From: Candidatus Shapirobacteria bacterium
GTDB taxonomy: Bacteria; Patescibacteriota; Microgenomatia; UBA12405
Assembly: GCA_009885205.1 (NCBI GenBank)
Contig: VFLE01000223.1
Span: 1 to 7,424, forward strand
Direction of reading: 5' to 3'
Length of the DNA: 7,424 nucleotides
Within the stretch, counting starts at the first letter, position 1, and each line of letters begins with the position of its first letter. Below are positions 1-5,958 of the stretch, in pieces. The notes beneath the pieces were generated by a model. The model was given only the letters and a program-made list of their open reading frames with translations. It searched no databases and was not told the origin of the DNA. Both the position numbers and the translations under genes were made by a program.

Positions 1-7
1 CACGGTC

Positions 8-47
8 ACAGCGTCGGCCCACCGCCCGCACCGGTGGGCCTAGCTGT
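8..47. other. G+C-rich two-part hairpin, possible end of an upstream structured RNA or gene
   Basis: The inner stem pairs GGCCCACCG (16-24) with CGGTGGGCC (32-40), nine perfect base pairs around a 7-base loop. An outer stem pairs ACAGC (8-12) with GCTGT (43-47), separated from the inner one by a small internal loop (13-15 / 41-42). The first 50 bases are far richer in G+C than the rest of the window, as structured RNAs often are in AT-rich genomes. An intrinsic terminator follows at 61-88, so this is probably the 3' end of a transcription unit that begins outside the window. I do not recognise an RNA family. Confidence 0.5.
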
Positions 48-60
48 TCGCGTTATTTAT

Positions 61-88
61 AATTCCGCTTTGCGGAATTTTCTTTTTT
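61..88 (+). terminator. intrinsic terminator of the upstream unit
   Basis: AATTCCGC (61-68) and GCGGAATT (72-79) form a perfect 8-bp stem with a TTT loop. It runs directly into a T-rich tract (78-88, one C interruption). This is the classic rho-independent layout for transcription entering from the left edge, and it isolates the 172-924 gene from that unit. Confidence 0.75.
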
Positions 89-113
89 GCGCGCGCGGGG
101 AACACTCCATTGT

Positions 114-132
114 ATCCCGACTAAGTCGGGAT
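114..132. repeat. short palindrome, ATCCCGAC-TAA-GTCGGGAT
   Basis: Two perfectly complementary 8-base arms (114-121 and 125-132) flank a 3-base loop. There is no T tract on either side, so it is not a convincing terminator. It lies about 29 bases upstream of the -10 box of the next gene. It could be an operator, a dispersed palindrome of the genome, or part of the tail of the upstream unit; only one copy is in the window. Confidence 0.45.
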
Positions 133-160
133 GATTAAAGTAAAATAATAAATATAGAGA

Positions 161-166
161 TATAAT
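161..166 (+). promoter_or_regulatory. -10 box (TATAAT) giving a leaderless transcript
   Basis: A perfect TATAAT ends five bases before the ATG at 172. With a usual -10 to start-point distance, transcription begins on or within a base or two of the start codon. No clear TTGACA-like -35 is present; the upstream stretch is simply A-rich. Confidence 0.7.
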
Positions 167-171
167 CAACC

Positions 172-924
172 ATGAATCAAAATAAAAAAGTCGCCGTTGT
201 CACTGGCTCATCAAGAGGAATTGGCAAAGCTATTGCCATCCGCTTGGCCAAGGATGGATATTTTATTTATGTCACTCACTTTACTAACGAAGCTGGAGGC
301 CAATCAACCGTTGAAGAAATAAAAAAAGTAGGCGGAGAAGCCTTTTTACAAAAGGTTGATGTTGCCAATGAAAATAGTGTCAAAGAACTAATGACAATGG
401 TCGAAAATGAATTTGGACATTTAGATTTATTGGTAAACAACGCCTGTCGTGATGTATCAAAAAACATGCAGGAATCCAGTTTTGAAGAGTGGAAAATGGC
501 CATTGATTCGAAACTCCACGGCGCATGGTTATGTACAAAATATGCCATACCTCTCCTAAAAAAGAGCGATAACGCCAATGTAATTTTTGTATCAAGCAAC
601 GCCGACGAAGGCCCAAGTCCTGAAATATTGTCATATGCAATTGCTACAGGCGCCCTTAATTCATTTATAAAAGCAATGGCCATTCATTTACCTATATTTG
701 GAATTCGAGTCAATACAGTCATGCCAGGACAAACTAGAACCGATAATTGGGGTGATTTAATAAATGATGATAAATTGTGGCAGGAATTTGCCGATACAAA
801 TCCTATGAAACGAGTCGCCACAGTCGAGGATGTTGCCGATGCCGTTATGCCATTAATCAACGACCCACACAAGTTCCTAAATGGAAATTTTTTGTATGTA
901 AACGGTGGCAATCACTTAAAATAA
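172..924 (+). CDS. short-chain dehydrogenase/reductase (SDR) family protein with altered active site
   Basis: At 250 residues this is the normal length of a classical SDR, a cytoplasmic NAD(P)H-dependent oxidoreductase family. The cofactor motif TGSSRGIG is at residues 11-18, D63-V64 matches the adenine-contacting Asp, NNAC (89-92) replaces the usual NNAG, VSS (140-142) supplies the catalytic Ser, Y155 is the catalytic Tyr, and the C-terminus has the usual NGG after a final strand. Two residues of the Asn-Ser-Tyr-Lys tetrad are changed: the Lys four residues after Tyr155 is Thr159, and the position matching the Asn is Lys114. The family match resembles 3-ketoacyl-ACP-reductase/glucose-dehydrogenase types, but the substrate cannot be told and classical catalysis is doubtful. 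The ATG at 172 is set by the -10 box five bases upstream. It converges with the MFS gene, stops 8 bases apart. Confidence 0.9.
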   Translation: MNQNKKVAVVTGSSRGIGKAIAIRLAKDGYFIYVTHFTNEAGGQSTVEEIKKVGGEAFLQKVDVANENSVKELMTMVENEFGHLDLLVNNACRDVSKNMQESSFEEWKMAIDSKLHGAWLCTKYAIPLLKKSDNANVIFVSSNADEGPSPEILSYAIATGALNSFIKAMAIHLPIFGIRVNTVMPGQTRTDNWGDLINDDKLWQEFADTNPMKRVATVEDVADAVMPLINDPHKFLNGNFLYVNGGNHLK

Positions 925-939
925 TTAGAAAATTATTTT
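918..939. terminator. possible bidirectional terminator between convergent genes
   Basis: AAAATAATT (918-926) and AATTATTTT (931-939) form a 9-bp stem with an AGAA loop. It covers the stop codons of both the rightward SDR gene and the leftward MFS gene, which is where a shared terminator would sit. The stem is entirely A-T, so it is weak, and the T runs are short. Confidence 0.35.
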
Positions 940-2114
940 TCTGAAATCTTTGTCGAATTTTGTTTGTAAAAAATTAGCGACTGACCAATTAAAATTCCAA
1001 TCATCACTAATCCTAATACCCAAGCAAGAGAATTAGGTGAATGTTGATCAATGTAATCACCCATAAAATAGGCCATTAGAGCCATCGGTAATTGCGACAA
1101 TAATACTAAAGTTGATATTGTTGTGGCACGACTTTTCGAGCTAATCAATCCATTAATAATACTCGAACGAGTATTTCTAAATGTTGTAGAACTCGATATT
1201 CTACTAATTATTAAAATTGAGCCAATAAATACACCTACCCATTTGGCAAGTAGAAACGACAATAACAATATTCCAGTCGTAATTAATAAAAGTTTTTTTG
1301 CACCCAGCCAACTTCGTAATTTTGGATAAAATTGTGAAGCAATTGCCGAAATAATATATCCAGCTCCAAACAAAAGTCCAACTCCTCTCGAATCCATTCC
1401 ATATTCCTTTGCTTGAGAAATACCCAACATCTCCGAGGCAATAAAATATCCAGCTCCAACAGTAATAAATACAATTGAAATTTGTGAGATTTTAAAATCA
1501 GCAAACAATTCTTTAAAACCAACAAAATTAAATTTAATTGCCTCAGATAATTTATATTTCTGTGAATCTAATTTTGGCTCAACCAATCCCAAGGCAATTA
1601 TTGCTGTAATAAAATACAAAACTCCTTGAACTAAATATGGTGATCTAAACCAGTAATAATACATATATCCACCAACAATCGCAGATATAAACAAACCTAC
1701 CCAAGCCACTGACTCCATATTCGCAATTACCTTATCATAGGTACTTTCTTCATTGTTCTCTTTTAATGAATCGTATACCAATGCCTCCAAACTACCCGAG
1801 AAAAAAGCATTACTTAGAGCTTTGAGAATATCAAGAACAATAAACATCCAAAAAACCGAGATGTTGGCAAATCCAAACATTACAAAACTATATAAAAAGA
1901 AAGAAATAACAATTGAGGTTTTTCTACCAACCATATCAGCAAAAACTCCCGTTGGTACTTCAAACAAATTCGAAGAAATTAATTTAACAGCTGTTAAAAT
2001 TCCAATTTGTTTAAAATCCAAAAATCGGAGGTAATAAAATATCCAAACTGAAATTGGAAAATAAAGTTCACTAAAAAAAGACAATATGTAGGCAATTTTT
2101 ATATTATTTTTCAT
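933..2114 (-). CDS. major facilitator superfamily (MFS) transporter
   Basis: This is a 393-residue integral membrane protein with about twelve hydrophobic segments in two halves separated by a polar loop (about residues 180-205), the normal MFS plan. MFS motif A is clear in the loop after helix 2: GVFADMVGRK (56-65). The helix-4 region SGSLEALVYDS (106-116) and the NTRSSIINGLISSKSRAT stretch (314-331) resemble MFS proteins often annotated as drug or metabolite efflux pumps. The direction and substrate of transport cannot be told. I start it at the ATG (2114-2112) rather than the TTG two codons upstream, because that ATG overlaps the TGA of the upstream dehydrogenase gene as ATGA, a standard translational-coupling arrangement. 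It is the last gene of the leftward group. Confidence 0.9.
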   Translation of the reverse strand: MKNNIKIAYILSFFSELYFPISVWIFYYLRFLDFKQIGILTAVKLISSNLFEVPTGVFADMVGRKTSIVISFFLYSFVMFGFANISVFWMFIVLDILKALSNAFFSGSLEALVYDSLKENNEESTYDKVIANMESVAWVGLFISAIVGGYMYYYWFRSPYLVQGVLYFITAIIALGLVEPKLDSQKYKLSEAIKFNFVGFKELFADFKISQISIVFITVGAGYFIASEMLGISQAKEYGMDSRGVGLLFGAGYIISAIASQFYPKLRSWLGAKKLLLITTGILLLSFLLAKWVGVFIGSILIISRISSSTTFRNTRSSIINGLISSKSRATTISTLVLLSQLPMALMAYFMGDYIDQHSPNSLAWVLGLVMIGILIGQSLIFYKQNSTKISEK

Positions 2115-3127
2115 TTCCAATTACTTAGATCGATCACAGTACTAAAGTTTGATTTATTTTCGTTTATATCTGCCACCACCTGATTAATTTCTGAAACTGG
2201 GTAAACATTAGCCACTGCAGAAATACTATTTTGTTTGGCAAACTCTAAAAGTTCTCTCATTTCAGTTGGACTTCCAATATAACTCCCCAATATTCCTCGT
2301 TGAGCATAATCAGCCAATAATTCAGCAGGAAAACTAACTTCTTTTTCAGGTAATCCAACAAACATTAAATTTCCCAATGGTTTTAATGCTGAAATATATT
2401 GTGACCATTCAAGTGATTTGGATGATGTGGAAATAATAAAATCAAATTGGTTTTTACAATTTTTTAAGGCATCAGTTGAAGTGCTATCTATAACTTCTTC
2501 CGCTCCAATTTTTAACAGTTCACTTTGTTTATCTAATATATGTGAAAATGCTGTAACCTTGCATCCCATTTTATTTAGTATTTGAATTGCTAAATGACCT
2601 AAATTACCAACTCCAACCACTCCAACTTTCATTCCTGATTGTGGGCTTCCTCTTTTTATTGCCGAGTAAACTGTCAATCCTGAACACATCAGAGAAACGC
2701 AATTTGGATTTTGTAATTCAGTCGGAATCTTAAAAACAAAACGACTATCAAAAACAATTTGTTTGGCTAAGCCACCAAATCCACCAACAGCCAAAACTTT
2801 TTGACTATGACAAAATTGCTCTTTTCCAACAAGACAGTATTCGCATTCGTGGCACGAACTCATTTGATAACCAATACCAACATAATCGCCAATTTCGATA
2901 TCTTTAACATCGCTTCCTTTTTGTTCGACTACCCCAAACATTTCCGAACTTGGAACTAATGGAAAATTTGTATCTCCCCAAAAGTTAGACATAAAACGCA
3001 CATCACCTCTAGCCATAGAACAATATTTGAGAGTTACTAAAACATCATTCACTCCAATTTCAGTATCATATTCAAATGGTTTTAATCCTTCACCTGATTT
3101 AAGTACCGCTAATGCTTGGATTTTCAT
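2111..3127 (-). CDS. zinc-type alcohol dehydrogenase family protein (MDR, cinnamyl-alcohol/YahK-like) lacking catalytic zinc ligands
   Basis: At 338 residues this is a medium-chain dehydrogenase/reductase. The N-terminal GroES-like domain carries an intact structural zinc site, Cys92, Cys95, Cys98 and Cys106, with the family spacing CxxCxxCx7C. The Rossmann domain carries the nucleotide motif GVGNLG (172-177). Order and wording (NFWGDTNFPLVP at 48-59, LMCSGLTVYS at 146-155, FDFIIST) place it near the cinnamyl-alcohol dehydrogenase/YahK branch, NADP-dependent aldehyde reductases. The catalytic site is altered: where the family has YCGVCHSD, residues 35-42 read YCSMARGD, so the zinc-binding Cys is Ala39 and the next His is Arg40. 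The GHE motif is SSE (60-62), so the zinc-binding His is Ser61. Cys148 and Glu62 remain. Zinc-dependent alcohol oxidation looks impossible; a zinc-free reductase or a pseudoenzyme is possible. Coupled by a 4-base overlap to the MFS gene. Confidence 0.9.
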   Translation of the reverse strand: MKIQALAVLKSGEGLKPFEYDTEIGVNDVLVTLKYCSMARGDVRFMSNFWGDTNFPLVPSSEMFGVVEQKGSDVKDIEIGDYVGIGYQMSSCHECEYCLVGKEQFCHSQKVLAVGGFGGLAKQIVFDSRFVFKIPTELQNPNCVSLMCSGLTVYSAIKRGSPQSGMKVGVVGVGNLGHLAIQILNKMGCKVTAFSHILDKQSELLKIGAEEVIDSTSTDALKNCKNQFDFIISTSSKSLEWSQYISALKPLGNLMFVGLPEKEVSFPAELLADYAQRGILGSYIGSPTEMRELLEFAKQNSISAVANVYPVSEINQVVADINENKSNFSTVIDLSNWK

Positions 3128-3133
3128 ACCCTG

Positions 3134-3139
3134 ATTTTA
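3134..3139 (-). promoter_or_regulatory. -10 box (TAAAAT) for the alcohol dehydrogenase-like gene
   Basis: On the minus strand TAAAAT (5/6 match to TATAAT) is followed by six bases and then the ATG at 3127. The spacing matches the other leaderless-type promoters here, and no ribosome binding site is visible between the box and the ATG. It lies in the 22-base gap after the FtsK-like gene, so the downstream pair may also be transcribed on its own. Confidence 0.5.
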
Positions 3140-3149
3140 TCAAATTATG

Positions 3150-4175
3150 TCATGAATAAATTTCATCATATATTTCTTTTGGATTGACTTTATTTATTGT
3201 CACTGTTGTTTTACCCTCATACATAGTATTAAGTATTGCTTCATCAGGCGATTTTAAATCGAAAGACTCAACAACTCCCGTATCTCTGGCTATCTTCTTA
3301 TCCGTTGGCTTGAATACTAATTTGGCAGGACTATTGGCAATAATCTCTTTTGCACTCCGAGGGTTTGGATAATCAGTCCCAATCACAGCAAACACGCCCA
3401 TCTTTCTTCCCTGCGCCATTATTCGATACATACAACTATTAAATTCATCAGACGAATAAATCGAAACTGAATTTAATGAATTTATTAATAACAAAATTTT
3501 TGGTAATTTACTAATATTTTCAATTTTTAAACGCCTTTCAATTTCAGACACCGTCCACATCATGGCGCTAACTACTTTTAGAGGATCAATAATTACTTGC
3601 GTTAATAAATGAGGCGACTGATTGGGGACAATCAAATCATTGCCAATTCCATCGACTACAATTGTTCGCAGTTCATCAGGTGAATAAGTTGCCATACTGA
3701 TGGCTAAAACATTATTTAAAAAATCGACGGCTGAAGTAAATTGTGACCCGACCACCAGCAAATTCCCATATTTTTCCAAGTCCAATTTAACTAATTTATT
3801 ATTTTCATCAGTTCCAATTTCAATATCAAAAAATTTTGATTTCCTATCGACAAACTTGGCTTTATTCCATTTTACTGGATTAATTTCCTCTTCGACTAAT
3901 TCTGGCTTTGGTTTTGAGACTGGTATCACATTCTCTCCATCTCTCGTTGTATGAGGTATTAAAATTTCTCGAGGCTTCGCACCACTTACAGGGCCAATTA
4001 TGCCATGTTGCTCCAATTCATCAAGAATGCTCGCCGCTCGTGCATATCCAACTTTCAAATGTCGTTGAAAATATGAAGCACTAGCCAAACCAGTAGTTCG
4101 AACTAATTCGACGGCTTCTTGAAACATTGCATCAAGCTCGGGGATTGGTTTTAGCGTTGGGGTGTATGTGAGCAT
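3150..4175 (-). CDS. FtsK-like protein with N-terminal gamma (winged-helix) domain and degenerate, ATPase-dead motor domain
   Basis: This 341-residue soluble protein has no membrane segment. Residues about 12-73 match the FtsK gamma domain, the winged helix that reads polar KOPS DNA sites and contacts XerD: EAVELVRTTG, then YFQRHLKVGYARAASILDEL, then HGIIGP and KPREIL. A linker (about 74-115) follows. Residues about 116-330 match the FtsK RecA-like motor: EIGTDENNKLVKLDL, LLVVG, SPDELRTIVVD, PHLLTQVIIDPLKVVSAMMWTV, EIERRLK, RIMAQGRKMGV. In canonical FtsK/SpoIIIE gamma is the C-terminal end, so the order is inverted. The motor appears inactive: the Walker A region after Gly143 reads SQFTSAV with Ala149 in place of the Lys, the Walker B Asp-Glu is Asn232-Ser233, and the ATQRP sensor is GTDYP (267-271). 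A DNA-binding or regulatory role, perhaps with a true FtsK or Xer recombinase, is inference. The start is set by a -10 box five bases upstream. Confidence 0.85.
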   Translation of the reverse strand: MLTYTPTLKPIPELDAMFQEAVELVRTTGLASASYFQRHLKVGYARAASILDELEQHGIIGPVSGAKPREILIPHTTRDGENVIPVSKPKPELVEEEINPVKWNKAKFVDRKSKFFDIEIGTDENNKLVKLDLEKYGNLLVVGSQFTSAVDFLNNVLAISMATYSPDELRTIVVDGIGNDLIVPNQSPHLLTQVIIDPLKVVSAMMWTVSEIERRLKIENISKLPKILLLINSLNSVSIYSSDEFNSCMYRIMAQGRKMGVFAVIGTDYPNPRSAKEIIANSPAKLVFKPTDKKIARDTGVVESFDLKSPDEAILNTMYEGKTTVTINKVNPKEIYDEIYS

Positions 4176-4180
4176 AACTC

Positions 4181-4186
4181 ATAATA
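4181..4186 (-). promoter_or_regulatory. -10 box (TATTAT) for the FtsK-like gene
   Basis: On the minus strand TATTAT (5/6 match) ends five bases before the ATG at 4175. It sits in the 26-base gap after the HAD-like gene. The position supports the chosen ATG and suggests leaderless translation. Confidence 0.5.
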
Positions 4187-4201
4187 TCACTTATTGGAAA
4201 A

Positions 4202-4588
4202 CTATTTTATGAGTCTTTTCAATTGATCCACTTCTTTTGAAAAATCTATTTCTATCCACGAATCAAAACAATTATTTTGTTTTAAAATTTCTTTTTCCTC
4301 ATCAAATAAATCATCTTCAAACCATAAGAATGGTTTTGTAAAATCAATTGCCTCAGTTTTTAAATTAGTCCAATCAGTTGGCTTTATTTTCTCAAATAGT
4401 TTTACTGTTTCCGAATTAAAAAACATTTTCAAATGTTCTACCGTGGCTCTAGCATCTCCGTGACAATGAGTAGTTAACCAATAAACATCATAACTATTGA
4501 CCAAATACTCCACAAATTCGTGAGCATAATTCGCCGTCCGTTTGTCATTTGCCATTATCACTCCATCAATATCGAGGTAAGCAATCAT
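4202..4588 (-). CDS. small HAD-like hydrolase
   Basis: This is a 128-residue protein of the haloacid dehalogenase phosphatase fold. Motif I is YLDIDGV (4-10), with Asp6 as the likely nucleophile and Asp8 as the acid/base. The motif II Thr is in WLTTHC (37-42), Lys77 is a plausible motif III lysine, and motif IV is FLWFEDDL (87-94), where Asp92/Asp93 would hold magnesium. All four motifs are present, so unlike its neighbours it looks active. It is short, with almost no room for a large cap domain, resembling small stand-alone HAD proteins whose substrates are unknown. It is the first gene of the leftward group and diverges from radC across 53 bases. The ATG lies five bases after an AATAAT box. 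Confidence 0.8.
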   Translation of the reverse strand: MIAYLDIDGVIMANDKRTANYAHEFVEYLVNSYDVYWLTTHCHGDARATVEHLKMFFNSETVKLFEKIKPTDWTNLKTEAIDFTKPFLWFEDDLFDEEKEILKQNNCFDSWIEIDFSKEVDQLKRLIK

Positions 4589-4593
4589 AGTGA

Positions 4594-4599
4594 ATTATT
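4594..4599 (-). promoter_or_regulatory. -10 box (AATAAT) for the HAD-like gene and leftward operon
   Basis: On the minus strand AATAAT (5/6 match) ends five bases before the ATG at 4588. It faces the radC -10 box (4627-4632) about 27 bases away, so the two polymerase footprints overlap and the promoters may compete. Confidence 0.5.
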
Positions 4600-4622
4600 G
4601 CATAAATAAAGCTATGTCCGTA

Positions 4623-4653
4623 GCGGTATAATATTTTTATAGTGAAAATCAAA
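4623..4653 (+). repeat. copy 1 of a 31-base direct repeat (promoter plus first codons)
   Basis: This 31-base stretch matches 6081-6111 at 30 positions; the single difference is A4633 versus C6091. It contains GCGG, the TATAAT box, a T-rich stretch, the GTG start and codons 2-4 (AAA ATC AAA) of radC. Sequence just upstream is also weakly similar (ATGTCCGTA here, ATCTCCAG in copy 2). Confidence 0.85.
4627..4632 (+). promoter_or_regulatory. -10 box (TATAAT) for radC
   Basis: A perfect TATAAT ends nine bases before the GTG at 4642, giving an expected leader of only about three bases. No -35 stands out. Confidence 0.65.
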
Positions 4654-5262
4654 GATATCCCCAAAATTGATAGACCGAGGGAAAAATTGGAGAGATATGG
4701 TGTTGAAAAACTAAAAGATGCGGAATTGTTGGCAATATTGCTTAGGACAGGGACAAAAGACATAAATGTTCTGAAGTTGTCAGAGAAAATATTAAATAAG
4801 TTTAAAAATCAAAAATTTGAAAATGTATCAATTGATGATTTGAAAAAAATACACGGACTTGGATCAGTTAAAGCTTGTGAAATAATCGCATGTTTCGAAC
4901 TAGGTCGACGAATGTTAAAAGATAAAAAATCATCAATATTGCTTACCCCAAAGGATGTTTGGCAAAGGATGGAAGATATTCGAGATAGTAAAAAAGAACA
5001 TTTTGTTGTTTTTTATTTGGATAGTAGAAATCAAGAGATTCAAAGAGAGATAATTTCAATTGGTACATTAAACGAGAGTCTTGTCCATCCTCGCGAAGTT
5101 TTCGAAGGAGCAATTAAAAATAATGCTTCGTCAATTATCGTTGTACACAATCATCCGTCTGATAAATTCTACGAATCTTCCAAAACCTCCCGTGTCGTGG
5201 ACGACCAATTCCCCCACGACCGTTTTGAACACAGATACCACGCTGCTTTTCTTAATGTATGA
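4642..5262 (+). CDS. radC: RadC family protein with truncated and replaced C-terminus
   Basis: The first 173 of 206 residues are a good RadC/MPN+ protein. An N-terminal RPREKLERYG stretch (11-20) leads into the helical DAELLAILLRTGTK region (27-39), then a helix-hairpin-helix motif around IHGLGSVKACEI (70-81), then the JAMM-type domain with FVVFYLD (121-127), LNESLVHPREVF (143-154) and HNHPS (169-173). Family members continue with GDxxPSxxD, whose Asp is the third metal ligand, and about 45 further residues. Here the sequence changes after HNHPSD to an unrelated tail rich in Arg, His and Asp with no Asp in register, so the JAMM metal site lacks a ligand and the domain core is incomplete. It is probably inactive. 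The role of RadC is unsettled; despite its name it is often carried on mobile and defence islands. The GTG start is set by the repeat-borne promoter. Confidence 0.85.
   Translation: MKIKDIPKIDRPREKLERYGVEKLKDAELLAILLRTGTKDINVLKLSEKILNKFKNQKFENVSIDDLKKIHGLGSVKACEIIACFELGRRMLKDKKSSILLTPKDVWQRMEDIRDSKKEHFVVFYLDSRNQEIQREIISIGTLNESLVHPREVFEGAIKNNASSIIVVHNHPSDKFYESSKTSRVVDDQFPHDRFEHRYHAAFLNV
5163..5262. other. G+C-rich foreign segment replacing the end of radC
   Basis: By hand count about 41 of 80 bases in 5171-5250 are G or C, roughly half, against about a third in the adjoining radC sequence. The change coincides with the loss of RadC homology after codon 173. The segment holds a 7-bp inverted repeat, GTCGTGG (5194-5200) with CCACGAC (5214-5220), and an alternative small hairpin GTCGT-GG-ACGAC (5194-5205). 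The other forward frame reads a Thr/Pro-rich peptide (KPPVSWTTNSPTTVLNTDTT), and one reverse frame (SVVSVFKTVVGELVVHDTGG) also looks protein-like, so it may be a piece of another gene. I do not recognise the source. Confidence 0.55.
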
Positions 5263-5280
5263 TCTATTTTGTAAAATTTA

Positions 5281-5302
5281 TATACAATATTTTCGTTGTA
5301 TA
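5281..5302. promoter_or_regulatory. inverted repeat overlapping the -10 box, possible operator
   Basis: TATACAA (5281-5287) and TTGTATA (5296-5302) are perfect inverted arms separated by eight bases. The right arm overlaps the TATAAT box (5299-5304), the position of a repressor operator. AT-rich sequence makes short dyads common, so this is tentative. Confidence 0.35.
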
Positions 5303-5304
5303 AT
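5299..5304 (+). promoter_or_regulatory. -10 box (TATAAT) for the membrane/zinc-ribbon gene
   Basis: A perfect TATAAT ends six bases before the ATG at 5311, so the transcript is predicted to begin at that ATG. This rules out the in-frame TTG at 5296, which lies upstream of the start point. TTTATA (5277-5282), 16 bases upstream, is a possible -35. Confidence 0.65.
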
Positions 5305-5310
5305 ACCGTT

Positions 5311-5958
5311 ATGGATGCAACTTATAGTGCGAATTTATTAAACGTAGACAACTACCAGCTAGCAACGAATAATTACATTTCAATTTTAGAAAAAACCAAC
5401 AGCCAGCTCAATATGTGGACCAATCCATACGGACTTATGATTGGGATATTAACAATTTTGATTGCGTTAATAGCAATGGGTGTTTCGATTGTGTTGTGGA
5501 AAAACAGTGAAGAACAAAAAAAGAGAACTGAAAAATTTTTCAGTGAACAAGAAAAAAATGCAGAAAAACTTAGAAAGGAAAGAGAAATAGAAGTTAAATT
5601 AATTAAAAAAAATCTAAATAAACTTATCGAGGAATATCAAAATAAACTACTTACTGCGGACAAAGATAATAAAAAAAAGATAGAAGATGCAATTAATTCA
5701 CTTAAAAAAGAAGAGGCTGTAATTGGTACTTATACATTTCCATCTAACTTAACTTCTTCATATCAGTCAGCGCCAAATTATATTAATATTTTCCCCACGG
5801 AAACAGAAAAAGAATTGGTTTGTTCTAAATGTGGCAACAAATTCAAGTTTCTTAGCAAGATAGACAACCCATTAATTAGTCCATTAATTGGTGTGTTTAA
5901 CACAGGACCCAAAATAGCCCATTGTAGTTTTTGTGGTGCGACAAACATTGTTCAATAA
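5311..5958 (+). CDS. membrane-anchored coiled-coil protein with C-terminal zinc ribbon, function unknown
   Basis: This is a 215-residue protein I do not recognise. A polar N-terminal region (1-40) precedes one strong transmembrane segment at about 41-63 (GLMIGILTILIALIAMGVSI, then VLW). A highly charged Lys/Glu-rich helix at about 65-135 is probably a coiled coil. A linker leads to a likely zinc ribbon with CSKC (171-174) and CSFC (205-208), four cysteines in two CxxC knuckles 30 residues apart. The positive charge after the membrane segment suggests an N-out, C-in topology with coiled coil and zinc ribbon in the cytoplasm. The layout is that of a membrane-tethered sensor or scaffold; phage and defence islands carry many such proteins, but no specific role can be claimed. 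The ATG at 5311 is chosen from the -10 box. It stands alone, 48 bases after radC and 141 bases before the next gene. Confidence 0.75.
   Translation: MDATYSANLLNVDNYQLATNNYISILEKTNSQLNMWTNPYGLMIGILTILIALIAMGVSIVLWKNSEEQKKRTEKFFSEQEKNAEKLRKEREIEVKLIKKNLNKLIEEYQNKLLTADKDNKKKIEDAINSLKKEEAVIGTYTFPSNLTSSYQSAPNYINIFPTETEKELVCSKCGNKFKFLSKIDNPLISPLIGVFNTGPKIAHCSFCGATNIVQ

Noticed and set aside
43..52. GCTGTTCGCG resembling a piece of 23S rRNA
   Set aside because: Flanking sequence does not match any rRNA stretch I know and the similarity is too short.
276..683. Long minus-strand open frame opposite the SDR gene
   Set aside because: It lies wholly inside a clear SDR coding region, has no promoter-like start and reads as an antisense shadow.
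4642..5262. Recoding of UGA as an amino acid (as in some CPR lineages)
   Set aside because: UGA ends radC, the HicB-like gene, the FtsK-like gene and the dehydrogenase at sensible places, and no clear gene contains an in-frame UGA.
5081..5341. Open frame crossing the end of radC and the next promoter
   Set aside because: It overlaps good RadC coding sequence in another frame and runs through the TATAAT box and start of the next gene; only its 5163-5250 part looks at all protein-like, and that is noted with the insert.
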